Source: Pseudomonadota bacterium
GTDB taxonomy: Bacteria; Pseudomonadota; Alphaproteobacteria; Rhizobiales; Phreatobacteraceae
Direction of reading: 5' to 3'
Length of the DNA stretch: 17,695 nucleotides
NCBI GenBank assembly: GCA_023416965.1
Contig: JAEZGJ010000241.1
Coordinates: forward strand, 1 to 17,695
The translations under genes and the position numbers were made by a program. Of the stretch, positions 5,459 through 13,327 are shown piece after piece. Below the pieces are notes generated by a model that searched no databases, was not told the origin of the DNA, and saw nothing but the letters and a program-made list of their open reading frames with translations. Position 1 is the stretch's first letter. Each line of letters starts with the position of its first letter.

Positions 5459-7485
5459 ATGCTCATCCTCACCCGCTGAGGCTCATCGCCTCGCGGATGG
5501 CGGATGCCCTCCGTCCGCCGCCGCCTCTGAAGCCCTCGGTCTGGGCCACGAAAAACCTTGTCCTGACCGACGGGGAGCGTGCCGGCCAGACGTGGGACCC
5601 GGCCACGACGCCATACTTGGTCGAGATCCTCGACTGCCTCTCGCCGGACCACCCCTCGACGGTGGTGACGCTGCGCAAGAGCCAGCAGGTCGGCGCATCC
5701 GTCGTCGCCATTGCCTGGGTGCTCTACCTGGTCGACCGCCACCCGGCGAACGTGATGATCGGCTTACCCGGCATCGACGCCCTGCGCGACTTCAACGCGC
5801 AGAAGATCCAGCCGGCGATCGACGCGTGGCAGCGGCGGATGAAGCCGCAGGACCGGCCGCTGGCGCCGGCGACATCGAAGGCGGGAGAGGGCTCCTCGAC
5901 TTTCTTCAAGAAGAACCGCCGCGGGGGCTTCGTCTTCCTCGCCAACGCCAATGCGGCGATGGATCTGTCGTCGAAGACGATCCGCTATGGCGTGAAGGAC
6001 GAGGTCGACAAGTGGGCGGAGCTGTCTACAGGCTCCGATCCGCACGAGCTGTTCATGGGGCGCTTCACGGTTTTCCGGAAGAGCCGCAATTACAAGATTT
6101 TCCAGCTCGGCACGCCGGAAATCGCCGGAGAGAGCGAGATCGACGCCGCCTTCGAGGCCGGCGACCAGCGCTTCTACAAGGTACCCTGTCCGCAATGCGG
6201 CAAGCGGGTGCGCCTCGACTTCGAGAACTACCAGTTCTCCGAGGACTATCCGCACAACACGCGGCACGTGAACCCGTGCTGCGGCTATCCGATGACGGAG
6301 GCCGAGCGGATCCTTGCGATCGACCAGGCCGGCGCGACCGGTTGGGAGATCACCAAGCCGGATCCTGGCCGCGAGCCGAGCTTCCACATCGACGCCTTCT
6401 CCTCGAAGTTCCTGTCGATGGACGATATCGTCGCTGACTTCCTGAAGTCGCGCGGGTCGGAACGGAAGACAAAGGACTTCGCCAACCTCGTCCGGGGTCG
6501 CAGCTACGAGATCAAGGGTGACGCGCCCGATCACGTGCGGCTGATGGAGCGCCGGTCGGCGACATGGAAGCGGGGGCATATCCCGCCGCGCGGCCTCATC
6601 CTGGTGGCCGCCGCCGACGTGCAGATGCGCGGCATCTGGCTGGAGATCATCGCCTTCGGTGCGGATCGCCAGAGCTTCGTGATCGACGCCCAGTATCTGG
6701 ACGGCGACACCGCATCGCCCGATGGCGAGGTCTTCACCAGGCTCCGACAGGAGACGGTCGAACGGACCTTCCCGGACGCCTTCGGCGGCAAGCGCCGGAT
6801 CGACGCCCTCGGCATCGATTCCGGTTATCGCAGCCACGTCGTCTATTCCTTCGTCCGGCGGCATCAGCAGATGCACCCCGACACGGGACGCGATCTCATC
6901 CTCGCGCTGAAAGGTGAGGACGGTTGGGGCCGCCCGGCCATTGGCACGCCGGTCCCGGTCGACATCGACCTCGACGGGCGCAAGATCCGCCAGGGCGCGA
7001 AGCTCTGGGCGGTCGGCACCTGGCCGATGAAGGGCGCCTTCTATGCCGATCTGCGGCGTGAGGGGATCGCATCGGGGCAGCCCGTCGATCCGGAGGGCTA
7101 TTGCCACTTCGGCGACTGGCTGGACGAGGTCTATTTTCGGCAGATCACGTCGGAATATCTCGCCGAGAAGCGCCTCAAGGGCCGCGTTCACCGCGCCTGG
7201 GACGTCAAGCCGACCGAGAAGGACAACCATCTTCTCGATTGTCGCGTCTACAACATGGCCCTCGCCGAATATCTCGGCCTGTCGACCATGACCGACGACG
7301 AATGGCGTCTCCTGGCGCTTCGCCGCGGCGTGCCTTCGGATTTGACGGTCACGGACCTGTTCAAGACCGCGTCATTTGCGCCCAAACCGACCGAAAAGCC
7401 CGCTGAAGTAGCGGAAAACCCGGAAAATCAGGCCCGAGCGGGCTGGATTGACCGGGATCGCACCTCGTCCTGGCTCAACCGCTGA
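5455..7485 (+). CDS. terL: Terminase large subunit (GpA family)
   Basis: A 676-aa ATPase-nuclease motor that cuts concatemeric DNA and pumps it into the prohead. It matches the lambda GpA family and its usual length (~640 aa). The ATPase domain has the deviant Walker A RKSQQVGAS (residues 74-82), a SKTIRYGVKDEVDKW region with Walker B acids D182/E183, and a QLGTPEIAGES coupling-type segment. A zinc-ribbon-like pair follows: CPQC at 245-248 and CC at 275-276. The nuclease domain supplies acidic residues D388 (AAADVQMRG), D455 (GIDSGYRS) and D595 (NHLLDCRVYNMALAEYLG). The start is GTG 5455 by GTGA overlap with the small subunit. The last ~60 residues (PKPTEKPAEVAENPENQ, ending SSWLNR) are Pro/Glu-rich, where portal-binding tails usually lie. 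All motifs appear intact, so the motor is probably functional. Confidence 0.97.
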   Translation: MNAHPHPLRLIASRMADALRPPPPLKPSVWATKNLVLTDGERAGQTWDPATTPYLVEILDCLSPDHPSTVVTLRKSQQVGASVVAIAWVLYLVDRHPANVMIGLPGIDALRDFNAQKIQPAIDAWQRRMKPQDRPLAPATSKAGEGSSTFFKKNRRGGFVFLANANAAMDLSSKTIRYGVKDEVDKWAELSTGSDPHELFMGRFTVFRKSRNYKIFQLGTPEIAGESEIDAAFEAGDQRFYKVPCPQCGKRVRLDFENYQFSEDYPHNTRHVNPCCGYPMTEAERILAIDQAGATGWEITKPDPGREPSFHIDAFSSKFLSMDDIVADFLKSRGSERKTKDFANLVRGRSYEIKGDAPDHVRLMERRSATWKRGHIPPRGLILVAAADVQMRGIWLEIIAFGADRQSFVIDAQYLDGDTASPDGEVFTRLRQETVERTFPDAFGGKRRIDALGIDSGYRSHVVYSFVRRHQQMHPDTGRDLILALKGEDGWGRPAIGTPVPVDIDLDGRKIRQGAKLWAVGTWPMKGAFYADLRREGIASGQPVDPEGYCHFGDWLDEVYFRQITSEYLAEKRLKGRVHRAWDVKPTEKDNHLLDCRVYNMALAEYLGLSTMTDDEWRLLALRRGVPSDLTVTDLFKTASFAPKPTEKPAEVAENPENQARAGWIDRDRTSSWLNR

Positions 7486-7497
7486 AAGTGACGCACG

Positions 7498-7701
7498 ATG
7501 TCCGCTCTCGCCGATGCCATTGCCGCTCTCAAGGCGGCGATCCGCACCGGCGCGCGCAAGGTCGCTTACGGCTATGGCCGGGACAAACGCGAAGTCGAGT
7601 ATCGTAGCCTCGAGGAGATGAAGAGCGTTCTCGCCGACATGGAGGACGAAGCTTCGGGCCGTGAACGCCTCCGCTCGACCTTCGTGGAGCATCACCGCTG
7701 A
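7498..7701 (+). CDS. Head-tail joining protein, lambda gpW-like
   Basis: A 67-aa protein resembling lambda gpW (68 aa), which fills the portal opening after packaging and prepares the head for tail attachment. The pattern is typical: an N-terminal helix (ALADAIAALKAAIRTGARKVAYG), a short beta hairpin (RDKREVEYRS) and a second helix (LEEMKSVLADMEDEASG). Its location between the large terminase and portal genes is the same as in lambda (A-W-B). It starts 12 bases after the terminase stop, and its stop overlaps the portal start (TGATG at 7699-7703). Confidence 0.88.
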   Translation: MSALADAIAALKAAIRTGARKVAYGYGRDKREVEYRSLEEMKSVLADMEDEASGRERLRSTFVEHHR

Positions 7702-9200
7702 TGTCCCGCTTCCTGAGGGCGCTGGCCTGGGTTGCTCCGAAGGCGGCGCTCGACCGCGCGCGTGCCATTGCGGCGCTCGATGCCACCCGCGCCTATGACG
7801 GCGCGCGACGCGACCGCCGCACCGCCGGCTGGGACGCTCGCCGCGGCTCCGCGAACACGGCGATGGCCGGTGCTTTGGGCGACCTGCGCGACCGCTCGCG
7901 GGACCTTGCGCGCAACTCGTTCATCGGGGCCCGGGCGCTCGACGTGCTGACGGCCCAGATCGTTGGCACCGGCATCACGATGAAGGCCGCCACCGGCAAG
8001 GACCGTGACGACAGGATCCTCGACGAGGCCTTCCGCGAGTGGGCCGAGACCTCGGACATCGAGGGCGAACTGGACTTCCACGGCCAGACAGCTCTGGCGG
8101 TGCGGTCCATGCTCGAGGGCGGCGACAGCGTCGTGCGCTTCGTAACGCGCCGCATGGACGGCCGCCGCCGCGTTCCTCTCGCGCTGCAGGTGCTGGAAGG
8201 CGATCACATCGACCACCTGCGCGATATCAACACAGATGGCCGCCGGTCGCGCCTCGGCGTCGTGCTCGGCGAGTGGGGCATCCGCGAGGGCTACTGGCTT
8301 CATACGGAGCACCCGTCCGAGTGGCTGTCGGGCACGATGTCGGGCCTGCCGCTGGAATCGCGCTTCGTGGCGAAGGCCGACGTGGCACACCTCTATCATC
8401 CGCTGCGCGCCGGTCAGGTCCGCGGCGTGCCGATCTTCGCGCCAGTGTTGATGGACGCGAAGGATCTCGCGGATCTCCGCGACGCCATGATCGTCAAGGC
8501 GCGCGTCGAGGCCTGCTTCGGGGCTTTCGTGAAGTCCTCTGACGCGGCACGGTCGCTGGCCTCAACCCGAGCCGACGCCTCGAACCCGAAGCGGGTCATC
8601 GAGGAGATGCGGCCGGGCATGATCTCCTACCTGGACGCTGGCGAGGACGTGGTCTTCGCCCAGCCGAGCGGGGCGGGGCAGTTCGAACAGGTGAACATCG
8701 CCACGATGATGGCGGTCTCGGCCGGCCTCGGCGCCACCTATGACGAGATGACCGGCGACCTCAGACAAGCGAATTACTCCTCGCTGCGGGCCGGCCGCAT
8801 CATCTCGCGGCGCCTGGTCGAGCAGAAGCAGTGGCTCACCGTCGTGCCGAAGCTGCTCCGCCCCGTGGGGCAGCGCTTCATCGAGACGGCGATCCTCGCG
8901 GGCGTGTTGCGCGACAAGGCGACCTGGCGGTTCGATTACGTCATGCCGGCGGTCGAGACCCTCGACCCGAAGAAGGACCTCGAGGCGGATGTCGCCGCGG
9001 TCCGCGCCGGCCGCATGTCGCCGCAGCAGTTCATCGAGGCCTGGGGTCAGGACTGGCGCAAGGTCATCGCCGACACCGAGGCCTTCTTCAAGGAGCTCGA
9101 CGCCAAGGGGATCGTGCTCGACATCGATCCCCGGCGCGTCACCCAGACGGGCATTGCTCAGCCGCAGCCCGCCGATCCTCAGACACAAGAGGGGAACTGA
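7701..9200 (+). CDS. Portal protein, lambda family
   Basis: A 499-aa dodecameric portal at the capsid vertex, through which DNA passes and to which the terminase docks. It has lambda portal family features: the basic N-terminal MSRFLRALAWVAPKAALDRARA, then LARNSFIGARALDVLTAQIVGTG, the mixed central region LQVLEGDHIDHLRDIN, PLRAGQVRGVPIF, the conserved YDEMTGDLRQANYSSLRAGR, and the helical EQKQWLTVVPKLLRPVGQRF. Length fits lambda gpB (533 aa). The C-terminal 100 residues include a DPKKDLEADVAAVRAGRMS motif common in this family. It overlaps the gpW-like gene at its start and lies 5 bases from the capsid fusion gene. Confidence 0.96.
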   Translation: MSRFLRALAWVAPKAALDRARAIAALDATRAYDGARRDRRTAGWDARRGSANTAMAGALGDLRDRSRDLARNSFIGARALDVLTAQIVGTGITMKAATGKDRDDRILDEAFREWAETSDIEGELDFHGQTALAVRSMLEGGDSVVRFVTRRMDGRRRVPLALQVLEGDHIDHLRDINTDGRRSRLGVVLGEWGIREGYWLHTEHPSEWLSGTMSGLPLESRFVAKADVAHLYHPLRAGQVRGVPIFAPVLMDAKDLADLRDAMIVKARVEACFGAFVKSSDAARSLASTRADASNPKRVIEEMRPGMISYLDAGEDVVFAQPSGAGQFEQVNIATMMAVSAGLGATYDEMTGDLRQANYSSLRAGRIISRRLVEQKQWLTVVPKLLRPVGQRFIETAILAGVLRDKATWRFDYVMPAVETLDPKKDLEADVAAVRAGRMSPQQFIEAWGQDWRKVIADTEAFFKELDAKGIVLDIDPRRVTQTGIAQPQPADPQTQEGN

Positions 9201-9205
9201 CCGCC

Positions 9206-11209
9206 ATGCCCAACCGGCAGACGGAAGCCGCGGAGCTGCCCGCCATGGAAAGGCGAGCCGTCGTTTCGACGGTGGACGCCGAGCAGCGCACGATCGAGGT
9301 GACCTGGACGACCGGCGCCACCGTCCGCCGGCAGCGCTGGGTCGGGTGGGATCGCATTCCCTATGACGAGACGCTCATCGTCAGCCGTGAGGCTGTCGAC
9401 CTGACCCGCCTCAATGCCGGCGGTCCCGTTCTCGACAGTCACAACCGCTATTCCACCCGCGCCCAGGTCGCGGTGATCGAGCGCGCCTGGATCGAGGGAA
9501 CGGAAGGCCGTGCCGTTCTGCGCTTCCCCAAGGCCGGCCTCGATGAGGCCGCCGACCGCATGTGGGGCATGGTCTCCGACAAGATCATTCGCAACCTGTC
9601 GGTCGGCTACTTCGTCAACGAGGTCGAGATCACCGAGGCCGAGCGGAAGGGTGAGATCGAACAGTGGCGCATCACCCGCTGGACCCCCTTCGAAGTGAGC
9701 TTCGTCACCGTCCCGGCCGATCCCAAGGCGCAGACCCGCGCCGAGGAGCCGGCTGACCGCTTCCCCGTCATCATTTCCCGGGCTCGCGCAGCCCAAACCG
9801 AGGAGGGCATCATGCCTCTTGAGAATCCGGCCGCGCAGGATCCGGCCGCCACCCGCACCGAGCCGTCGGCGACCCCGCCCGCGGCCACTGCTCCTGTGCC
9901 CGCCGCCGCTGCGGCGCCCGATGCCCCGCCGGCTGGTGACATCGCTGCCGAGCGCGCCCGCATGGCCGCCATCATGGACATCGGTGCCCGCGCCGGCATC
10001 GACCAGGCGCAGACGCGCGCCGCGATCGAGGCCGGCACCACTGTCGAGGCCTTCCGTACCTCGGCCTTCGACCATCTCGCCGGCCAGGCGGATCGCACCC
10101 GCACCTCGGCCGTCCAGGTCGTCCAGGACGAGACCGAGACCCGTCGCGCCGCCATGCAGGAGGCGATCGTTCTCCGCCTGGCGCCGACCACGGGCTCCCG
10201 TACCGAGCCTTCGGCGGCTGCCCGCCAGTTCATGGACTTCTCGCTGGTCGAGCTCGCGGCGGAGCGACTCGGTGTTCGGCGCGTGCCGTTCTCGTTCGCC
10301 GCCCGCGAGGACATCCTCCAGCGCGCCTTCCACACCGCGTCGGACTTCCCGATCCTCTTCTCGGGCGCCATCAACCAGTCGCTCGCTGCCCGTTATGCGC
10401 AGGCGCGGCCGACCTATCGCCGGATTGCTCGCCAGCGCACCTATGTCGACTTCCGCGACCATGAGGTGATCCGCACCGGTGACTTCCCGGATCTGCAGCC
10501 GGTCAATCCCGACGGCGGCGAGATCAAGGCCGGCACCTTCGGCGCCGCCAAGGAGAAGACGGCGGTCAAGGCCTATGGCGTGCGCGTCGACTTCTCCCGG
10601 CAGATGCTGGTGAACGACAGCCTCAACGCCCTGGCGCAGGTCCTCTCCGACCGCTCCAATGCGGTCGCGCGGTTCGAGGATCGCACCTTCTACGCCATGG
10701 CCTTCGGCGGCAACAACAGCGACGGTCCGACGCTTCTGGAGACGGGTCGCCAGCTGTTCAACACCACCGACAAGACCAAAGCGACCGCAGGCAGCGTCGT
10801 CGACATCGCGGCCCTCTCCGCCGCCCGCAAGGCGCTGCGGGAGCGCAAGACGCTCGACGGCGCCGAGATGGAGCTGACCGGCTCCATCATGCTCGTCGGT
10901 CCCGCGAAGGAGACCGAGGCGCAGCAGATCCTCGCCCCCGTCCAGGCGCAGCAGGCCGGCAACGTCAACCCGTTCTCCGGATCGCTGTCACTGGAGGTGA
11001 CGGCGAAGATCACCGGCAATGCCTGGTACGTCTTCGCCTCGCCTGAGGAGGCCGCGGTCTTCGAGTGGGGTCTCCTGGAGGGCTACTCGGCCCCGCGCAT
11101 GCGCATGGAAACGCCTTTCGGCGTCCAGGGCGTGTCGATGAGCCTCGAGCACGATTTCGGCTGCGGCGCCGTCGACTACCGCGGTGCCTGGAAGAACCCC
11201 GGCAACTGA
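9206..11209 (+). CDS. Prohead protease / scaffold / major capsid fusion protein
   Basis: A 667-aa fusion. Residues ~1-195 are a prohead maturation protease: the probable catalytic His is in LDSHNRYST (H79) and the Ser in IIRNLSVGYF (S132), followed by RWTPFEVSFVTVPADP, a signature of these enzymes. Residues ~203-245 are a Pro/Ala-rich linker and ~246-325 a helical, scaffold-like delta region (AAERARMAAIMDIGARAG). The major capsid part begins near ARQFMDFSLVELAAERLG (~339-356) and runs to the end (VDYRGAWKNPGN), with HK97-fold-like segments such as AVKAYGVRVDFSRQMLVND. The protease should cut itself and the scaffold away during assembly. Separate genes are more usual, but protease/capsid fusions are known in phages. 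ATG 9206 follows an AAGAGGGG stretch. An internal ribosome site and ATG at 9812 could yield scaffold-capsid alone. Confidence 0.93.
   Translation: MPNRQTEAAELPAMERRAVVSTVDAEQRTIEVTWTTGATVRRQRWVGWDRIPYDETLIVSREAVDLTRLNAGGPVLDSHNRYSTRAQVAVIERAWIEGTEGRAVLRFPKAGLDEAADRMWGMVSDKIIRNLSVGYFVNEVEITEAERKGEIEQWRITRWTPFEVSFVTVPADPKAQTRAEEPADRFPVIISRARAAQTEEGIMPLENPAAQDPAATRTEPSATPPAATAPVPAAAAAPDAPPAGDIAAERARMAAIMDIGARAGIDQAQTRAAIEAGTTVEAFRTSAFDHLAGQADRTRTSAVQVVQDETETRRAAMQEAIVLRLAPTTGSRTEPSAAARQFMDFSLVELAAERLGVRRVPFSFAAREDILQRAFHTASDFPILFSGAINQSLAARYAQARPTYRRIARQRTYVDFRDHEVIRTGDFPDLQPVNPDGGEIKAGTFGAAKEKTAVKAYGVRVDFSRQMLVNDSLNALAQVLSDRSNAVARFEDRTFYAMAFGGNNSDGPTLLETGRQLFNTTDKTKATAGSVVDIAALSAARKALRERKTLDGAEMELTGSIMLVGPAKETEAQQILAPVQAQQAGNVNPFSGSLSLEVTAKITGNAWYVFASPEEAAVFEWGLLEGYSAPRMRMETPFGVQGVSMSLEHDFGCGAVDYRGAWKNPGN
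9801..9814 (+). promoter_or_regulatory. Internal ribosome binding site and in-frame start within the capsid fusion gene
   Basis: AGGAGG at 9801-9806, a 5-base spacer and ATG at 9812-9814, in frame with the fusion gene (Met203). Initiation here would give a 465-aa scaffold-plus-capsid protein beginning MPLENPAAQDP. The match to a consensus site is better than at the gene's own start, and it sits exactly at the protease/linker boundary. Confidence 0.55.
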
Positions 11210-11215
11210 TCCGAC

Positions 11216-11242
11216 CCGGCCACGCCAGCGTGGCCGGTCTTT
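11216..11242 (+). terminator. Intrinsic terminator candidate after the capsid gene
   Basis: Perfect 9-bp stem CCGGCCACG (11216-11224) / CGTGGCCGG (11229-11237) with a CCAG loop, followed by TCTTTG. It begins 6 bases after the capsid stop. Partial termination here, or 3'-end protection of capsid mRNA, would raise capsid expression relative to downstream genes. Confidence 0.65.
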
Positions 11243-11254
11243 GCCTCCCTTGTC

Positions 11255-11270
11255 GCCGCCTTCGGGCGGC
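11255..11270 (+). other. UUCG tetraloop hairpin between capsid and decoration genes
   Basis: GCCGCC (11255-11260), TTCG, GGCGGC (11265-11270): a 6-bp GC stem closed by the very stable C(UUCG)G tetraloop. It follows the 9-bp hairpin and lies 32 bases before the decoration gene. It may be a second terminator or an RNA-stability element. Confidence 0.55.
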
Positions 11271-11302
11271 CTCGTCCTTTCACCCTCTGACGGAGCCTCG
11301 TC

Positions 11303-11635
11303 ATGAAGAATTTCGTCCAGCCGGGTCACTATCTTGACCTGGTCGCCCCCACCGGCGGTGTCGTCTCCGGCACCGCCTATCTCATCGGCGCCCTTCTGGT
11401 CGTCGCCCAGCACTCGGCCGCCGAGGGCGACGGTTTCGTCGGCGTTCCGGAGGGTGTGTTCACGCTCCCGAAGAAGAGCACCGACACCCCCGCTCAGGGG
11501 GCGGCGCTCTACTGGGACAACACCGCCAAGGAGCTGACCACCACGGCGTCCGGCAACACCAAGGTCGGCGCCGCGGTCAAGGCAGCCGGTTCCGGCGAGA
11601 CCACGATCATCGTCCGCCTCAACGGCATCGCCTGA
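11303..11635 (+). CDS. Capsid decoration/cement protein, DUF2190 family
   Basis: A 110-aa protein with the DUF2190 pattern: MKNFVQPGHYLDLVAPTGGV, VSGTAYLIGALLVVAQHSA, EGVFTLPKKSTDTPAQGAALYWD, and a C-terminal SGETTIIVRLNGIA. These small beta-sandwich proteins bind the outer capsid surface and stabilise it, a role like that of lambda gpD or the T5/L cement proteins. Its position right after the capsid gene supports this. The start ATG has GGAG about 9 bases upstream. It is separated from the capsid gene by two hairpins, so its expression may be set independently of capsid level. No membrane or signal segment is expected; the hydrophobic YLIGALLVVA stretch is a beta strand pattern of the family. 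Confidence 0.88.
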   Translation: MKNFVQPGHYLDLVAPTGGVVSGTAYLIGALLVVAQHSAAEGDGFVGVPEGVFTLPKKSTDTPAQGAALYWDNTAKELTTTASGNTKVGAAVKAAGSGETTIIVRLNGIA

Positions 11636-11639
11636 CGCC

Positions 11640-12059
11640 ATGGGCCTCTTCGATCGTCTGGTAACGGGCGCCGATGCGGTGACGACGCAGGTCATGGGGA
11701 CGCGGGTGGAGATCATTCCACGGACCGTTCCCGCCCGCCTGTCCGTCGCCGCACCGGACCCGTCCCGTGCGGTCGTCGAGGTTCGGGGCATCTATTCCGA
11801 CGCGCCCGACGACGGGGCCCTCCAGGGCCAGCGCCACGGATCCGGGGCCGGCTTCAAGGGCAACACGGTCGTCGTCACCGCGACGCGTACGCTGTGGCTC
11901 TCCGCCGCGACAGTCTCGGCGCTTGGCTATGACATCCGCGAGGGTGATGCCGTTCGGCTCCTGGAGATGCCGGGCCAACCCTTGATGTCCGTCGCCATGT
12001 CGCGGTCTTCGGAACTGAACGACCTGTCGCTGACACTCACGCCGGAGCCGCAGCCATGA
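11640..12059 (+). CDS. Probable head-tail connector/stopper-like protein
   Basis: A 139-aa protein not firmly recognised. It begins MGLFDRLVTGADAVTTQVMG and has a beta-rich body: VEIIPRTVPARLSVAAPDPS, VEVRGIYSDAPDDGALQGQR, GNTVVVTATRTLWLSAATV. Then come YDIREGDAVRLLEMPGQPLM and a C-terminal strand DLSLTLTP. The combination of a short N-terminal helix, a RGIY...P.D segment and a late '..I..GD.V' turn resembles small connector proteins of the lambda gpFII type that stop DNA leakage and receive the tail. Its place between decoration and tail-terminator candidates supports that. It starts 4 bases after the previous stop and ends with ATGA overlap into the next gene. The family is inferred, not proven. 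Confidence 0.7.
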   Translation: MGLFDRLVTGADAVTTQVMGTRVEIIPRTVPARLSVAAPDPSRAVVEVRGIYSDAPDDGALQGQRHGSGAGFKGNTVVVTATRTLWLSAATVSALGYDIREGDAVRLLEMPGQPLMSVAMSRSSELNDLSLTLTPEPQP

Positions 12060-12844
12060 GCATCGCCGCTCTCGCGCTCCGCACCTCGGCCATACAGGCG
12101 CTCATCAGTCACACTTTCGCCGGCGCGAACGTGCTCGACAGCGCCATCCGACCGCTGGACGAGCTCATCGACGGCGCGCCGGTGCCGGTGATCGTGGTGC
12201 AGACTGACGACACGGAGGCCGAGCCCCGTGGGCTGGAGTTCCTTCTGGCCCCGCGATCCATCGACCTCATCATCGAGATCGCGGTTGCCACCTTCGTGAA
12301 GCGCACGGTCGAGGACGGTGAGGACGAGGTCGAGATCACCATTCCGCAGACTGATGAGGGCCTCGAATGGACGCTCGACCTGATGCATCGCCAGATAATC
12401 GCCCGCCTTGCGGCCGATGATCTCTGGCCGGGCCTCTTCCGCGACATGGCCATGAGCTGTTCGAAGGTCATCAGCCGCCGCGGCGCGAACAGCAAAGAGG
12501 GCGCGAAGTTCGCGGCCCGGCAGATCGTGTTCACACTCGACGCGGCCCAGGATCCGGCGCCCGGCGCCGACCTGGAGGGTGGCGACCTCTACGCGCGCTT
12601 CCTCGACGCCATGAAAACCGACCCTGGCCTCGCCACTCAAGAGCCGCTAGTCCGCAGCGTCATTGTCGGCGCGGATCTGCCCGCCTGGAGGCGCGCCGCC
12701 GTGCTGCTCGGCGTCGGGCCGGCCACCGCCGAAATGATCGGCCTCTCCGCCGAGGAGGCACCGCCGCCTATGCCGGGCCTCGACATCGACGGCCAGCCGG
12801 GGACGGGCGGCGCCGATGCCCTGCCGCCGGAGCCGGTGCCGTGA
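12056..12844 (+). CDS. Probable tail terminator/neck protein
   Basis: A 262-aa protein that I cannot place with certainty. Its N-terminal ~165 residues have the layout of small tail-terminator (lambda gpU/P2-like) proteins: an N-terminal helix, then PVPVIVVQTDDTEAEPRG, strand IDLIIEIAVATFV, an acidic insert VEDGEDEVEITIPQTDEG, a helix LEWTLDLMHRQIIARLAADDLW, and the final KFAARQIVFTLD strand. The remainder (~100 residues) is an extra C-terminal extension ending in a Pro/Gly/Ala-rich tail (AEEAPPPMPGLDIDGQPGTG). The position between connector and baseplate genes also fits a neck role. It is coupled to both neighbours by ATGA (12056-12059) and GTGA (12841-12844). Function is inference from order and secondary-structure pattern. 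Confidence 0.6.
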   Translation: MSIAALALRTSAIQALISHTFAGANVLDSAIRPLDELIDGAPVPVIVVQTDDTEAEPRGLEFLLAPRSIDLIIEIAVATFVKRTVEDGEDEVEITIPQTDEGLEWTLDLMHRQIIARLAADDLWPGLFRDMAMSCSKVISRRGANSKEGAKFAARQIVFTLDAAQDPAPGADLEGGDLYARFLDAMKTDPGLATQEPLVRSVIVGADLPAWRRAAVLLGVGPATAEMIGLSAEEAPPPMPGLDIDGQPGTGGADALPPEPVP

Positions 12845-13320
12845 AGGAGCTCGAAATCCTCGTCCAGCGCATGGCCGAGATGGAGCGCAAGCTCTCAGGC
12901 ATGATCCGCCAGGGCGTGGTGACCGATGTCGATCCGGCCAAGCAGCTGTTCCGGATGGAGGTCGGCCGCGATAGCGACGGCAAGCCGGTCAAGGGACCAT
13001 GGATCCCCTACGCCCAGCAGGCCGGGGCGCTGAAAATCCACACCCCGCCGAGTGTCGGTCAGCAGATGATGGCGGTCTCGCCGTCTGGCGACCCGCAGCA
13101 GGCGGTTGGCGTGCCCTATACCTGGTCGAACCAGAACGCGAGCCCCAGCCATAGCGGCTCCGAGAACGTCATGACCTTCGGCTCCGTGACGGTCAAGCTG
13201 GTCGCTGGCGGCATCGAGATCACCGGCGGGACCGTCAAGCACAACGGCAAGAACATCGGCTCTGACCACACCCATGATGGCGTTGAGCCGGGCGGTGGAA
13301 AGACCGGCGCCCCGACCTGA
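12841..13320 (+). CDS. V: Baseplate assembly protein V (tail spike)
   Basis: A 159-aa P2 gpV-like central spike that sits at the tip of the contractile tail and pierces the host outer membrane. An N-terminal helix (ELEILVQRMAEMERKLSGMI) leads into an OB-fold, with RQGVVTDVDPAKQLFRMEVGR and KGPWIPYAQQAGALKIHTPPSVGQQMMAVSPSGD. A short beta-helix segment follows (FGSVTVKLVAGGIEITGG). The end carries NIGSDHTHDGVEPGGGKTG, with an HxH motif at H143/H145; in P2 and related spikes this motif binds iron at the apex. It is shorter than P2 gpV (211 aa), so the beta-helix needle is short. GTG 12841 is used, overlapping the previous stop by GTGA. This gene defines the tail as contractile. Confidence 0.92.
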   Translation: MKELEILVQRMAEMERKLSGMIRQGVVTDVDPAKQLFRMEVGRDSDGKPVKGPWIPYAQQAGALKIHTPPSVGQQMMAVSPSGDPQQAVGVPYTWSNQNASPSHSGSENVMTFGSVTVKLVAGGIEITGGTVKHNGKNIGSDHTHDGVEPGGGKTGAPT

Positions 13321-13327
13321 GGCCTCC

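Noticed and set aside
5764..7230. Long open frame on the - strand opposite the terminase gene (488 codons)
   Set aside because: It is a shadow of the GC-rich terminase gene on the opposite strand, has no recognisable motif and no promoter or ribosome site, and the + strand product carries full terminase motifs. The same applies to - strand frames opposite the capsid fusion (9179-10462) and the 778-aa protein (15382-16575).
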